Positions 45,245 through 57,335 of a DNA stretch of 64,000 nucleotides are shown piece by piece. Origin of the DNA: Tubiluchus corallicola (lineage: Eukaryota > Priapulida > Priapulimorpha > Priapulimorphida > Tubiluchidae); assembly GCA_030141605.1 (NCBI GenBank), contig JAQGDQ010000873.1:2501-66500 (forward strand). Direction: 5' to 3'. The position numbers were made by a program, and so were the translations under genes. The number at the start of each line of letters is the position of its first letter. Positions within the stretch are counted from its first letter, which is position 1. The notes beneath the pieces were generated by a model. That model did no database searches, was not told the origin of the DNA, and was given only the letters and a program-made list of their open reading frames with translations.

Positions 45245-46624
45245 CCCTTTCTTTACGCCTAGTGGGTGCGTTTATAATTGGATTGCTTGATCCAAGGTTG
45301 ATTTACCACGTCCAGTTTTGCTAATTGCGTTTTATCAGGCATGTCTGTTTCTGGGTTATTTGTAGGAGAACTGAATGTGAGAATCCTATTATTCTGGTCA
45401 GTTGTCCAATGTCCTCTTCTGTTATTGATTTTTGTGTAAGTGGATTTCTCTAATAAGAGTTTTTTTAATCCTAATTCAAATAAGGAAATGCAGTATAAAC
45501 TTGCCAGACCGGTCTGGTTTTCCGAGTTTGTTAGAATCCGGTAATTACGTACTGTGATGAGAGAGTTGGAGGAATGTTTATGTCGGATGGTATTTCCTGC
45601 TCTGTGGCAAACATTGTTCAGCTGAGTTCCTGAACTTTGTTTGGATTGCGGGACTGCGGTATTAAGTGATTTTAAATATCATTTCGGTATAAGAGATATT
45701 ACAAGTCATTACAACGAATTACCAGAAATATTCTTTATTATTTACTGAGATGGTTTGTGCCATTCTTGCTGGCCACACATTCCTGATTGAAAATGGACGA
45801 TTATCTGTTGTGCTAACAGATATGATTTTAATTTAAAGCTTAATCAAATAATCTTTAATTGGTGTTTAATGTGTGTAAGTCAAGAGGTTAAACTGTGAGT
45901 ACTTATTGCTGAAGTTTGGCTTTTTCAAATAAAGACCTGCATTAACTACACATTTGCTCTGATAGTTCTTAAGTATAGCCATCATTACCACTATCACCTC
46001 GGGATAACATGCCATTTGCTACCACTACTGTGGCTATACCAGCACTACCTGTTACATCATCAGTGTTAGTTTTACCAGTTATCTTCATCTAAACATGGAA
46101 TGACAACTACACACAACCAAACGCGAAACAGTAACATCAAAACTCCTGGCACCATTGCAGAGTGGTGCTGACAGGTGACTACTACTACGAGGGACACAAA
46201 GACATGTTTGACTTTTACTAGCTTTTATTTACAAGCATTTATACTGCTAGTGTAAAGAAAGTAGCAAAGACATGTAAAAAAAGAAACTCAGTTATAGTCA
46301 GTTATATTAAATTATGATGCTGTATAAAGCAATCAAAGTACCCTTGCAAAACTCTCTGAAACACTTTTTATGCTAATTAGATTTGCTTGATGCTCACTAT
46401 AATCCTATTTTATGATAATGATGGCACCATTTCTCATGAGATTTCAGAGCAGGTTGCTTTGATCAAATGTTGTTTAGCATGCTGAATGCCATATAGTAGT
46501 TTTGGGTCAAGGCACTATAGACGATATTAAGGTATCCTAGAATCTACAAGTGAGCTGGCGTCAGGGTGTTTTTCTCAACATTTCTCAATCGTGTGGTTGA
46601 TCGCATAGTCTCACAAATATTATT
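45245..46624. other. No gene seen
   Basis: Either the downstream region of member II or its possible last intron. AATAAA on the minus strand near 46225 is a candidate poly(A) signal if member II ends at 46791. Confidence 0.4.
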
Positions 46625-46790
46625 TCAAAACAGTTCCACTAATTGGGTGATTTGTACACGCGTCTTATTTCTAGTTCTTATCCATGATCTATTTAAGCTA
46701 GAATTAGGAAGGCTAGATACGAAACTGATAAATTGACGACTTGTCCCTCCATTTATGATGTGGTTGTACACTTTTTTTTCCTGTATTAAG

Positions 46791-49226
46791 CTACCTGTTC
46801 CCGTTGTTGTTCTTTGCCAGTTGTTCCATTGTTCTGTCTGCGTTATCGAAGGCTGCTTTGTTATCAGCATTGTCTTCTGCATTGTTAAAAACTGCTCCTT
46901 CGTTATCAGCTTTGCCTTTTACTCCGTTTGTGCTGACATTATCTTGTGCATTGTTGAGAACAGTTTTTTCCGTGTCGTCGTTGTCCTTTGTGCCTAGAGC
47001 CACCAAATGAGCTTCAGCTACGTTCTCCTCCAATGATGGTTTCAACTCAGCACCCAGTTGTGCATAGCCTTCAGGTTCATTGAGTACTTCTACTGCATTC
47101 GCGTCTGCTGTTCCTAGAGCAGCTAGCTCGGCTGTATCTCCTCCATTCAGGTCTTGAGCACTAAGAACTGTCAACTGAAAAAGTTAGGAAATTAAGTTTT
47201 CATTAGAAACGTTGAGTGGCTATCGTGTTGTTGTGGCTTTTTTTCTTATTTTGGTCGTGTGGCTGTGGCGGGGTGAATAACTTCATGTGAATGACGTGGG
47301 TTCGATACTCATTCTGGGTGTTCATTAACCTTGTCTGTTCACCTTGTAGGGGAAGTAGTTTAAACTCAGACACCTCTACCGGTTAAGTAACTCATCTTAT
47401 TCCGGTTCTGATCACGCCACGAACATCTTGTTGAGGAAGGCGTGGTTCTAAGTGCTTTCCACCATGCCGCGTGTTATAAAAAAATTATCAAATGTTTCAG
47501 TGTGCAATATAGCCACCTTTCACACGTGACCAGGGCCCAATTTCACAAAGCTGTCACAAAGTTAATGACGTCGTAATTAATAGTTCAGTGAATGTAGTAT
47601 GGACGTTACAAACTTAGTGGAAGCTTAGTATAAGGGTCCTAGGTCTAAATTATATTTCCATTGAATGAATGAGCTCCTTATTTAAATTACATTGTTCTTT
47701 TATCAAAGATTAATTGCCATTTGCTCTGTATGCCTTTGTGTGTCAATACAGGAAGAGCAAAACAAGATTTGTGTTTTTAGTACAGGGCTTGCTACTGGTT
47801 CTAAAGCTATATATGCGTACACATGCAAGATTTTTTGTAAATAATTTGTTTAATTGTTGACAAGTTTTTTTTAAAATGAATACGTTTTAAGAGAGTTGCT
47901 GTTGAGGTTAGATCTTAAACCGTAGTGGTTTTTAGCGAAAAGCCCCGTCAAGCCGTCTCTCTGTTCAAATATCGGGCAACTTGCGTGAAGTAAAGTTAAA
48001 TGTTAAGCCTAATAAGTATTTAAAAAGCTTTGCATTTAGTAGTTTCAGCAGGATGTTTGGCATTCAAGGCAAAGTGACATTTATAGAAGAAATAGAATTA
48101 GTTAATTTATTAGATTAAATCAGCTTGACCTGCTTTTCCATGGAATTCGTTATGTTCCCCTGATGAGAAACTAGGGTTAGCAATTGTTTCGGTTTTGAAT
48201 AATTTCTTTTTATTTTTCCTTTGCAGACCTTTGTTTATTTCTAGAAAATTTTTGTAAAAGAAACCCGACAACCTTAAATGATATTTTTACTTAACCTGAG
48301 ATAAACTTCACAATTTTTTTTAAATTTTCTCTGTAACAGTAAACATGTCTATGTATCCGTGTTACTAGAACGAGTTCATATATTTTGATAATGTGAAGGA
48401 GTTGACAGACCCGAGATGGTCTATATTTTTTAGTGCAAACTGGTTTTAAGTGACCCATTATACCATGTCCATTATACCCAGTAAGTTATTAGTAAGGTCT
48501 TGAGTTCAAGACCCTGTAGAGAAGCAAAATGTTTTTCAGACTTTAATTTAGAATGCTGCTTAATAGCCTAGATTTGTTGAGAAAAGTACCCCAGTCTAAA
48601 AAAGATTCAGTAAACCTTCTCAGGAACAGACTAAACGAGTAGCCTCAGTATAAACATGCTGAATAGTCATGTTCAGTATCAATGAGCTGAGTAAATAAAT
48701 GGTTTCTAAGCAAACACTTTAAACAATCCAACTAAGTAACAACCCGGTTAGTAAACTATATCAGTGTGAACAAACTAAAGAAGTACAGTACAAAGTGGCT
48801 GAAAAAGTTCCTTGGTGTTCATATACAGTATGGAACTGTTTCAATGTAAGTCTGGATCATTTTTCGTAAACTAATTAGCCTCTTTAGTCCGACGTGTAAA
48901 AAGCCTGCAAATAAGGCTTAATCAAACCATTTCAGTGTGAATAAGAAATAACGTAAATAAACAAGCTGGTGTGTATATCCTCTTTTAACATATTAAGGCC
49001 AAGTAAACTATTTCAATATAAATAGGGTAGCTGAGTAAACAATATCTCATTCTAAATAAGCCTGCTGCATCATTATAAAATTTAAACTATAAGTTTTTAA
49101 TATTAATGATAAAATAATGATAATTAAATATATTGAATTAGTTTTGGTTAAATAGCACGTGCTTAAAATATACACAAAACTTACCAAAACTGCGCACGCA
49201 ACAAGGAAAGTTTCAAACTGGTGCAT
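46791..49226 (-). CDS. Secreted acidic, Asn/Ala-rich small protein, two exons, 141 residues (family member II)
   Basis: Exon 1 (49226-49185) codes MHQFETFLVACAVL before donor GTAAGTTTTG. Exon 2 (47174-46791) follows acceptor TAACTTTTTCAG in phase 0 and begins LTVLSAQD, so the signal peptide is again split by the intron; cleavage is likely near LSA/QD. The mature part is acidic and rich in Ala, Asn, Asp and Glu, with loose repeats such as AALGTADAN / VALGTKDND and NNAQDN / NNAEDN. It has no Arg-rich tail, unlike members I, III and IV. Exon 2 has the same length (384 bases) as that of member I. The TAG at 46791 could be bypassed by a donor CAG/GTAGCT. No named family is recognised. Confidence 0.65.
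47225..47490 (+). repeat. Possible tRNA-derived SINE in intron 1 of member II
   Basis: TGGCTGTGGCG (47260-47270) resembles a Pol III A box and GGGTTCGATACTC (47298-47310) a B box, with suitable spacing. The following 180 bases are GC-richer than the intron around them. No tRNA cloverleaf or clear target duplication is visible. Confidence 0.35.
49185..49226 (-). CDS. Exon 1 of member II: first half of the signal peptide
   Basis: Fourteen codons, ATG to donor GTAAGT, phase 0, intron 2010 bases. It continues hydrophobic in exon 2. Confidence 0.65.
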
Positions 49227-51234
49227 TTTCGTATTCGCTTCTCTGAAATCTAAACGATTGTGCCTTTTCTGCTTCCAGTTTTATAATCGCAGAGATTTCC
49301 TCACTGCTTCTCAAACATTTTTGTCCTTTTTCGCCCTTTTGAAGGTAGACTATTTTCCAAATAGATTATTGTGTGTAAACAAGAACAGGTTTTGTAAATT
49401 ATGCTCAATCTTAGACGTTCACTAAGGAAAAGTGGTGCTGAAGGAGTTGATTGGGATGCTGGGCTGAGCTAAACTAATGCAGTCTTGGGTTGGTAACAAA
49501 CTGAATACTTGTAATTCCTGTTCTTTTACTTTCTAAAACACTTTTGAAGACAAAAACTCTTGGGTGTTTGCATATACACTATATTTTTATGCATGTATTT
49601 GATACTTGCACAGTGCAGTATTTTTGCCGCTGTTCGCCTCATACAAGCCAACAAGCATCATTTGCGTACGCCCGTCTTTGGTGCGCAATTAGGCAAATTT
49701 GGTTCCCTCCGGATGTTTTTTAACTTTGTGTGTTATACACTTACACAATACACGTCATGCTGCGCCATCTCTTGGCAACCTTTTTATTAGCGCTTTCGTT
49801 GTCAAACATTTTCTAAATTTATCCTACCTAAACGTAAAATAAACGTTGCTTGACAAATATTTTATACAGTTCGCTTTAGTATTCGGCTGCCATTATTGTT
49901 CAAACTTACTGCTAAGATACAGGACTTTGTTAGTTTTTTATGTAGTTTCCGAAAGCATTGAAAAAGAATATGGTTTTACAAAGTCAACGTTGTTTGAGAA
50001 ATATTTTGTGCGGTTTACTTTGAGATTCAGCTGCTGTTAGTCTTCAAACTGTGTTCTTCTACTAGGTGTAATAGCTTTTATGTAGCTTCAAAAGCGTTGA
50101 AAAACAATATAGTAAACAGACTTAGCTCGTATATACACAATATTATGCATATTTCTAATGCATACAGGTTGAAGTGTTTTTTCTCACATTACTACACTAT
50201 TTGGTCAACTAGATAAAAAAAGACAGTAACAACGTTCTTCAAGTTTTTTCATTAAATAACACATTTTACATTTATAATAATTGTTTTGCTAGCTTTAAAG
50301 CTATAACCAGGGCACATAAATACTAACAATTTAGTATACATAAATCATGAAGATATCAAACAAATTATATGATTTTAAGAATGCACAAGTTGGTACATTT
50401 AGGTTACAACAACAATTAGAATCACTAAACGGTTTACAAATTAGTCAGACATCAAATGAATTATGTCATATTATGCGTTAGTGCTCAAGCTGAGTGTTAA
50501 ACGTATTTTCTGCAATATAATCCGTATCTTGCTTAGCTTTTTATGCCCCTAATACTGTTATATATAAATGTGTTTTAAAAGTTCTGTAGCAACTATAAAA
50601 AAACTGGTATTCAGCAATCAACAGCCTCCTTATAATTGTTGTAATATTGTGTGCAATATTAATCAAATAATACAAATTATGGAGATAGGACATCATTTGA
50701 TACTTATACTATCAAACTTTCTTTTTAGGCCGCGTAGTTAGTAAACCTCCAAGAGGCTGTAGTCTACATTGACATGCATTTCATTTAGCAAAGATAACAC
50801 TTAAGGTACTTGCATACTGAAACAGCTGAAGTACATTGTGTCCCTAAACAACGTTAAAATTTTGCTCTTCCCTCTCCCGATTTTTGTTTTACCTCCGTGC
50901 TTTAATCCCTGATGTAGGTTTTCTGACAAATATCTTACAAAAAGCCCTCGCTGCAACATGAAAAGTATTACCTAAATTCTGCGACAGAGGAACTATTTTT
51001 CAGTTGTTTTTGCATAAGATCAAAAACTCTTAATGATGTGTAACTAATGGATCACCAGTAATGGAATGATTGTGGAATGAATGAAAAGAACAATTATGGC
51101 TGCCTGTGGACAGCGACGTATCTGACGGAGTTTCTTAGTTATTGTAGCGTTTCTACTGAATGGGATCGTAAATTATTCATTTTCTGTCTTAATGTGTGAA
51201 CTACGTGATGGAAAGGAATGGGCACCAATTGAGA
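49227..51234. other. No gene seen
   Basis: AT-rich spacer between members II and I. Only chance frames. Confidence 0.45.
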
Positions 51235-51240
51235 TTTATT
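51235..51240 (-). terminator. AATAAA overlapping the stop codon of member I
   Basis: The last codons read GAT GAA TAA followed by ATC, so the hexamer AATAAA includes the stop. If it is used, the 3' untranslated region would be only about 15-25 bases. Confidence 0.4.
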
Positions 51241-52833
51241 CATCCCCGGCACCTGCCCGCTGTCGTCGTCGTCGACCTCCTCGCCCTCGTCCTCTTCTGC
51301 CACGGCCGAGTGTTCCATCCTGCGCTTCGGCTTCTTCTTCGAGCCTACGAAGCTTTCGTCTTATGTTGCCACGTCTCCTCCTGGCCCGACTCTTTCTTCT
51401 CTTATTTCTGCGTCTGGAGCGCCTCTTGCCCTTGTTTCTGGCCCGTCTGATTTTGGCTCTGGTCCTCGCGCTGATATCCAAAGCGAGGTTGCCTGCTTCC
51501 ACCGCGGTGTCCTTGTCGTAGACAGCCAAATCACTGCCTGCTTCTTCGTCATATTCCAGTGATGCTATGCGATTGTCGGATTCAGCTTCTGATATGGTTC
51601 CTTGTACTGCCAGACCAAGCTGGAAATTTGATACAAAATGTCATCAGTTTTATATTTTTATTCCTGGAATTTCTTTAGCTCATCTGGAAGCTACATAGTC
51701 AACACAGTAAATTTGCTGTAGTGTTGTCCCTTTGTCACCACAGGGAATTCCCCACAAGAGCATTTAAGTTTTCCTATGTGCAACTAAGGTTATTATATTA
51801 TATAAGGTCCTAGTATATATAATCCTATATAAATCCCGTACTGGTTAAATAGAGTCAGTACTTTTGAAAAAGGAATTATTATTCGTGTAAGTTAATACGG
51901 GTCAGTCAGAAGAGAAGTGAATTAGGAAATTTAAGTTACACATTAAATCAATTTAAAAGCTTTTTCAGGGGTGTTCGGGATAGGGGTCGTCATGACCCCG
52001 ACCCCCGTAACCTGACCCCATAGTTTTCCCAAATCCCCGACCCCATTCATTCCCGCCTCTAACCATCACGGTGATGACGTATTTTACGTTTTACATCATT
52101 GACGATCAGTTTTTCTAAACGTCTTATGATCTTATAAGAAGTTTAAAATAAACGTCTAATTATCTTTTCGTGGCGCACAACAAGCAGAGTGCATACAGCC
52201 TTCTGTTTGTGTAACCAATTTATAGATCAGACAAAGAGAATTAACATATCTTCAGATGAAATGTAAACAAAGAATTTTGATATAATTTCATATCTTCAGG
52301 GATCATAATATATATATGATCGAAAAAATTAATCATTTATAAAGTTTCTACCAATACACGATTACAGATTATTCGCAGACTTGTTACCTATAGTATTGTA
52401 TTTTTATGACAGTAATACATGGGCATAGATATAGAATTGCAGTGCTTAACTATATATCACATTGCATTTATGTTATCTTTGTTGTTCTCGATGTTTGGTA
52501 ACGTCTCTCTGAACTATAATTTTTTTCTGGTTACCCACTATTATAGTGTATTTGTCTCGAATTAAGTTGAATTATAGTCAGTAAACTAATTAACTAACTA
52601 ACTATGGTTCAAGGTCGGATACCCCGATCCTGACTTGTACCTCGACCAGCCCTACCTGTAACTGCTGAAAGGAGCGCTAGAAGCCGAGGAATAGAAAAAA
52701 GAAATATTGAAATCGCCAAGGACTTGAAATGTTTTGTTACGAATGTTACGAATACAAAGAACGAAATGTAAAACGTGGGACGTACCAGAACAATTTGAAC
52801 AAATGCTGTCCATATTAATCTGTGGAGCTGCAT
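51236..52833 (-). CDS. Secreted Arg/Gly-rich small protein, two exons, 143 residues (family member I)
   Basis: Exon 1 (52833-52786) codes MQLHRLIWTAFVQIVL before donor GTACGT. Exon 2 (51619-51236) follows acceptor AATTTCCAG in phase 0 and starts LGLAVQGTISEAES, completing a signal peptide. The next 45 residues are acidic. From about residue 70 the chain is extremely basic (RRARNKGKRRSRRRNKRR), then comes a short Leu/Glu stretch (RKLRRLEEEAEAQ), then an RGRGRGG tail ending in GAGDE. The stop TAA lies inside an AATAAA hexamer (51235-51240). The order of acidic, basic and RG-rich parts is reminiscent of a phase-separating or polyanion-binding protein, but with a signal peptide it should be secreted. 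Named family not recognised; dibasic sites also allow a precursor. Confidence 0.75.
52786..52833 (-). CDS. Exon 1 of member I: first half of the signal peptide
   Basis: Sixteen codons from ATG to donor GTACGT, phase 0, intron 1166 bases; hydrophobic run IWTAFVQIVL continues as LGLAV in exon 2. Confidence 0.7.
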
Positions 52834-54370
52834 CCTGGCAGAGCAACCTGTTGAGTAAAGCAAAACGTTAACCGCGCATTGATACGTTAGGGTTTCATGT
52901 AGTGCATCGTCTCGTGGTATAATCGGTCCGGCAAAATTTCAAGTAGTAGAATCTATCTTTCATGAATATATTACTTGTCTTTAACACATCAATCAAAAAT
53001 GTGGTAAAGGTTTTAAGTAACTAGTCGTTGGGTTACTCGCTTAATCAGTTTTTTCTACTCATCTGTCTGGATATGTCACTTAGAACGCCATTTACCGTTG
53101 CCATGAATCTGATTTTTCGTAAAAATTAACAAACGGAAACGTCACTGTATTAAAAATTGAAAAAACGTTACTTGAGCAACGAGAACAGAATAGCATTTCG
53201 GCAAAACAAACCTCTTTATAGGGTTATTACACAAGCAAGTAACCCAGTGATTTAGAGTGTCTGAAAATATGGACTAGTAAGGCAAACATCCTAATAATTT
53301 GGTAAAGCAAGCACAATGCATGCATCTAATAAATCCACATCTTTAGTTTTTTTATTCAAGATGAATTTCAACAATCTTGAATTCAGAATTTTTTTAAAAC
53401 TTTACACGTAAACACAATCACTATACTTACCAGGTGTAGTACTCTATTTGATAACACTTATAAAAACCCCTAGCAGCATGAAACATTCACTATAATATGA
53501 GGCCCTTCTTGTCCCCTTTGTCTTTTAAGTGAGGGCAAAACTGGACTGAAACCTGGCTTAAACCAGACCTAGTTTATTAACACACTTATTACGTGTTAAT
53601 TAATAACGGTTCACAGTGCCGCATCATACCAGCCTTGTGAAACTGGTTTCACACTGACCTTTGACTTAACATCTATCTATCTACTTTTCACAGACCACTT
53701 AATCTGAGAGCAAAATACAGTTAAATACTGAAACGTTTCACGATGGGATATTTGTTTCAAGTTTGTTACCATGACAACGCAGAATCCTCATCGTGCGAAC
53801 GAGAGTGATGATGCTTACAGCTGAAAACAAACCTTTGCTTGCATTTTAATGTTCGGAGGCAATTTTACTAATTGTTTGTGGAATATTATGAATAATTGAC
53901 GTGTAGCAGTCGAAGGCCCAGTTCCTATTACACGACCTTCTTAAGATTTCTGGGTTGAACATAAACGGGTGGTATAAAGCATTGTTTGTTTGTAATGTTT
54001 TTAGTAAATGGCTGCCTGTAATCTTAGTCCTAGCTTTTTGGTGATCTTTTCTAAGCTAATGTATTTATGCGCCCGCGGCAAATCATGTGGTTTATGTCCT
54101 AGCAAAACTGGGATATGCGTTTTTTGTCGTCCTGGCTGCCGTGATGATGATGTAATCGTGAATAGTGAGGGGGTGGGAGGGATGGTGGCAAACTAGTGAA
54201 TTCGTTTCGTCGACTGAGTTGAGTTTTAGATGATAAGAAGAGCATTAGATGTTGTTTCTGGACTTTGTAATTTATAGTACTGAGTACTGAATTGAATTGA
54301 GTATAGGCGATGAAATAGTTGTTCACATTTCTACTTTTAAATTAATTCCGTTGAGCTGAGTATAGGTGAT
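52834..54370. other. No gene seen
   Basis: Upstream of member I. No supported exon on either strand. Confidence 0.4.
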
Positions 54371-54409
54371 GAGTGTCTTTCACACTTTTGCCTTGCTGTT
54401 TGACAGCGA

Positions 54410-54838
54410 CAATAACAGATTGAAAGTGTTAAACTTATCTTACCGTTATAAATATATATCAGATTGAAAGTCTTAAACTTATCTTATAAATACGTATCAA
54501 AACTTATAAAAATCTTATAAAAACTTATCTTATAAACTTATCTTATAAATACGTTATAAATACATATCAGATTGAAAGTCTTAAACTTATCTTACCATTA
54601 GAAATATATATCAGATTGAAAGTGTTAAACTTAATTTACCGTTATAAATATATATTAGATTGAAAGTCTTAAACTTATCTTACCGTTATAAATATGTATC
54701 AGATTGAAAGTCTTAAACTTATCTTATAAATACGTATCAAAACTTATAAAAATCTTATAAAAACGTATCTTATAAACTTATCTTATAAATACGTTATAAA
54801 TACATATCAGATTGAAAGTGTTAAACTTATCTTACCAT

Positions 54839-54880
<42 letters not shown>
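54410..54880. repeat. AT-rich tandem array ending in a TA microsatellite
   Basis: Units based on CAGATTGAAAGT(C/G)TTAAACTTATCTTA recur about seven times, with interposed ACTTATAAAAATCTTATAAA blocks; a larger block of about 240 bases is itself repeated. It ends in a (TA)n run at about 54840-54880. Confidence 0.9.
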
Positions 54881-54883
<3 letters not shown>

Positions 54884-55904
54884 TGTATCTAATGATAATC
54901 AGGTGACTTTTGTTTGAAATACAAGGCATTACGCGCCGTTTAATCACCTGATTTGCCCACAATTAGGTTACCAAATAATGGATTCCTGTTCTGCCGGAAT
55001 TTAATGCGAGCTTAATTTCTTTGACCTGATCAAACAACAATCACTAGTCATTGACTTTTGCTTATGTGTGGAGTTATGAAAAACGCGTGATTATTGTTTT
55101 TCTAGTGTGCAATAACGGATCGATAATTATCGGTGCACTGGGTTGTAAGAGTGAGCTCGTTTGGAAGGAGTTTTGTTTGGGGCCTCTGTTGACGGAATCA
55201 CTATATATAGCTGTAAAACGGTGTAAGAATTTCTTTAAAAAGGTTTAAAAATGCAAAACACAATCGAAGTGACTACAATTATAATATTGTCGTCATGTTT
55301 CAACACTTTTACATTATGTATTTATGTATGATCACAAGTTATAATACGATTATCGTCACTATTCTTATTATTGCGACCATTTTACAATAGAATGCCAGTC
55401 CAGCGCAATGTCCACTACAGTACTGAGCCCGAATCATTAATTTCTTATAGCCTAACAGTCAACTCCGTATTACCAATGGTTTATATACTCAATACTGTAG
55501 TAATTTCTAACTGTGGTGGGTGTAACGTTGCGTTTGCGGAAAATCATTGGTTCAAATCGCGGTTGAGTCCGACTTTTTCTCATTTACTTCTCTCGTACAT
55601 GTTTGGTTGAAAGTTCACTACATGTGACTAGTAATTTTCGCAGCCAGTACCACGGGGAAAACATGGTCTTCGTAAGATCTCACTGTTAAACATTCAATTT
55701 TGTTTTGTTCTAAGTGACCGGGATTTTTTTAGCCTAAGTTACTACAAGTATTCATATTAGTTAGTTATTTGTTGATTAAATTACCCTTTTTTTATTATCA
55801 ATGTACTTATGATTGTAGTGCTTCTTATCAAATAAAAATATTGTTTAAACTAAGTGTTCGTATTTAGTATAGCATTTTAGCATGGATTTCGTTTGTTCTT
55901 TCAG
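54881..55904. other. No gene seen
   Basis: A B-box-like phrase (GGTTCAAATCG, near 55551) suggests a decayed tRNA-type SINE, but I cannot place an A box with confidence. Confidence 0.35.
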
Positions 55905-55982
55905 TTATATGATCGTATCAACACAAAGCAGCCTTCTTCCGTGAAAACTCCCACCTCGGATGCTTTAACTAGAGCTAAGGAG
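55905..55982 (+). CDS. Internal coding exon of an unidentified gene
   Basis: A 78-base segment lies between a strong acceptor (GTTTGTTCTTTCAG) and a perfect donor (GAG/GTAAGT). Only one of the three frames is open, and it codes LYDRINTKQPSSVK then TPTSDALTRAKE. The length is a multiple of three, so it would be a phase-compatible cassette if introns are phase 0. The Ser/Thr/Pro-rich composition suits a linker. I cannot identify the gene; its other exons must lie in unrecognised sequence here or beyond the window. Confidence 0.5.
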
Positions 55983-57035
55983 GTAAGTTTTTCCTTTGTT
56001 TGCTTGCTTGTTTGTATGTCTGCTTGCTTTTTGCTAATTTTGCTGTTTTCTTAATCAAATTTTAGTCTTCATATTTAAGTCGTTTAGTTTATTTTCGTGT
56101 GAACAATGAATGTATAGTTGAGGTGTATAGAGAGTCGGTGTTCGTGGTATTGAGAAAGTGAAACAGACAATTGTGGTGTCATCGACACAATTATTAAAAG
56201 TTTTTTTTTTATAAACTGATAAAATGTGTGGAAAGTTTTTATTTTGCAAGCTGTTTAGGAGCCACAAGAAGAAGTTCAATTTATTATATTGATTGTCATT
56301 TGTAACAATTAAATCTTTATTATCAGCAGTACTAACACTAATACACTGTGGCATAGCGCTTATAAAAATGTTCATCACTAACCTGACTAGATGACCAATT
56401 GGGCTTTCGCTGCCTTTTCTTCACATTTTTTTCCAAATTAGTTGTATTATAACTGTGCGTGTGTTGCAAGATAAATAAAAAAGATTATTATTACTTTTTA
56501 AGTCAGACATTTTTCATCCTCACATTTTGAAGTACCATTTAGCACACCTCTACTAGTGAAATTCTCGTACTTTTCGTGTGCTCATAAAAGCGTGATCCAG
56601 TTTTGCTGCTATTTGAAAATATGATTTTCACGCAGTTTAATAAAATTTACCACCATTTGATGAAAAACTTGATAACTTCACTGCTGAATGTTGTCTTTCT
56701 GTCCACATCTAAATAAATGATGTTCAAAGGTACAATTAGAAAATAAAAAGTAACTGAAATGAACTAATAGATAAATCATTGAATAAGTGATTAAAAAACA
56801 GCTAATCACTTATCCATCGAGTATTTGAATATTGTGAGTAAATAAATAATTGATTGAATAAACAAATAGATGAACGAGCGAACGATTTATAATGAATGTA
56901 CTGCAATGAGTGAATGAATAAACGAACTGATGAATGTATAAATGATGCGTTTACTTATACAGTACCAACATATACTGTTACTGAAACTGACACTTGCAAA
57001 GGAACAGCGCTGCTGCTTCTAGAAAGAGCGTTATC
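55983..57035. other. No gene seen
   Basis: AT-rich; includes a stretch of degenerate GAAT/AATA repeats at about 56770-56950. Confidence 0.4.
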
Positions 57036-57335
57036 TCTTATATTAATATTCTTGGTATGGGCTTTTTATATTTAAGATTCGAGGCTACAGCCCGGACGAG
57101 GGCACTATTTGCGGCGATCTATATATCAAACGAAAGGTCTCGATCTAGTGTCGTGCCATTGATGGTTTATTTTTCGAATCGGGCCCACCGAGAGGAACGG
57201 GGGGCGAAAAACCTCCAAAAATGGCCATTTTTCGGCCGTTTTTTGCAAAAGTTATACGGCTGAGATGTAGAGAATGGGAACGGGCCGAGGGGGGTACTGG
57301 GTATGGATAGATAGCCCGTTCAGCGGTGGGTGTAG
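57036..57335 (-). repeat. Dispersed repeat, copy 3
   Basis: Same family and orientation as the copy at 8334-8651, with the TATTAATATTCTTGGTA end first. The microsatellite is reduced to a short TTTTTATATTT. It ends at TGGGTGTAGTA, a few bases earlier than the other copies. Confidence 0.85.

Noticed and set aside
51966-52657. A possible hAT element in the intron of member I (CAGGGGTGTTCGGG on the left, a loosely similar CTACCTG end on the right).
   Set aside because: The inverted repeat is poor, and the flanking 8-mers (AGCTTTTT and TAACTGCT) do not match.
55505-55575. A tRNA gene, from the B-box-like GGTTCAAATCG.
   Set aside because: No cloverleaf can be folded by eye and the A box is unclear; at best a decayed SINE.
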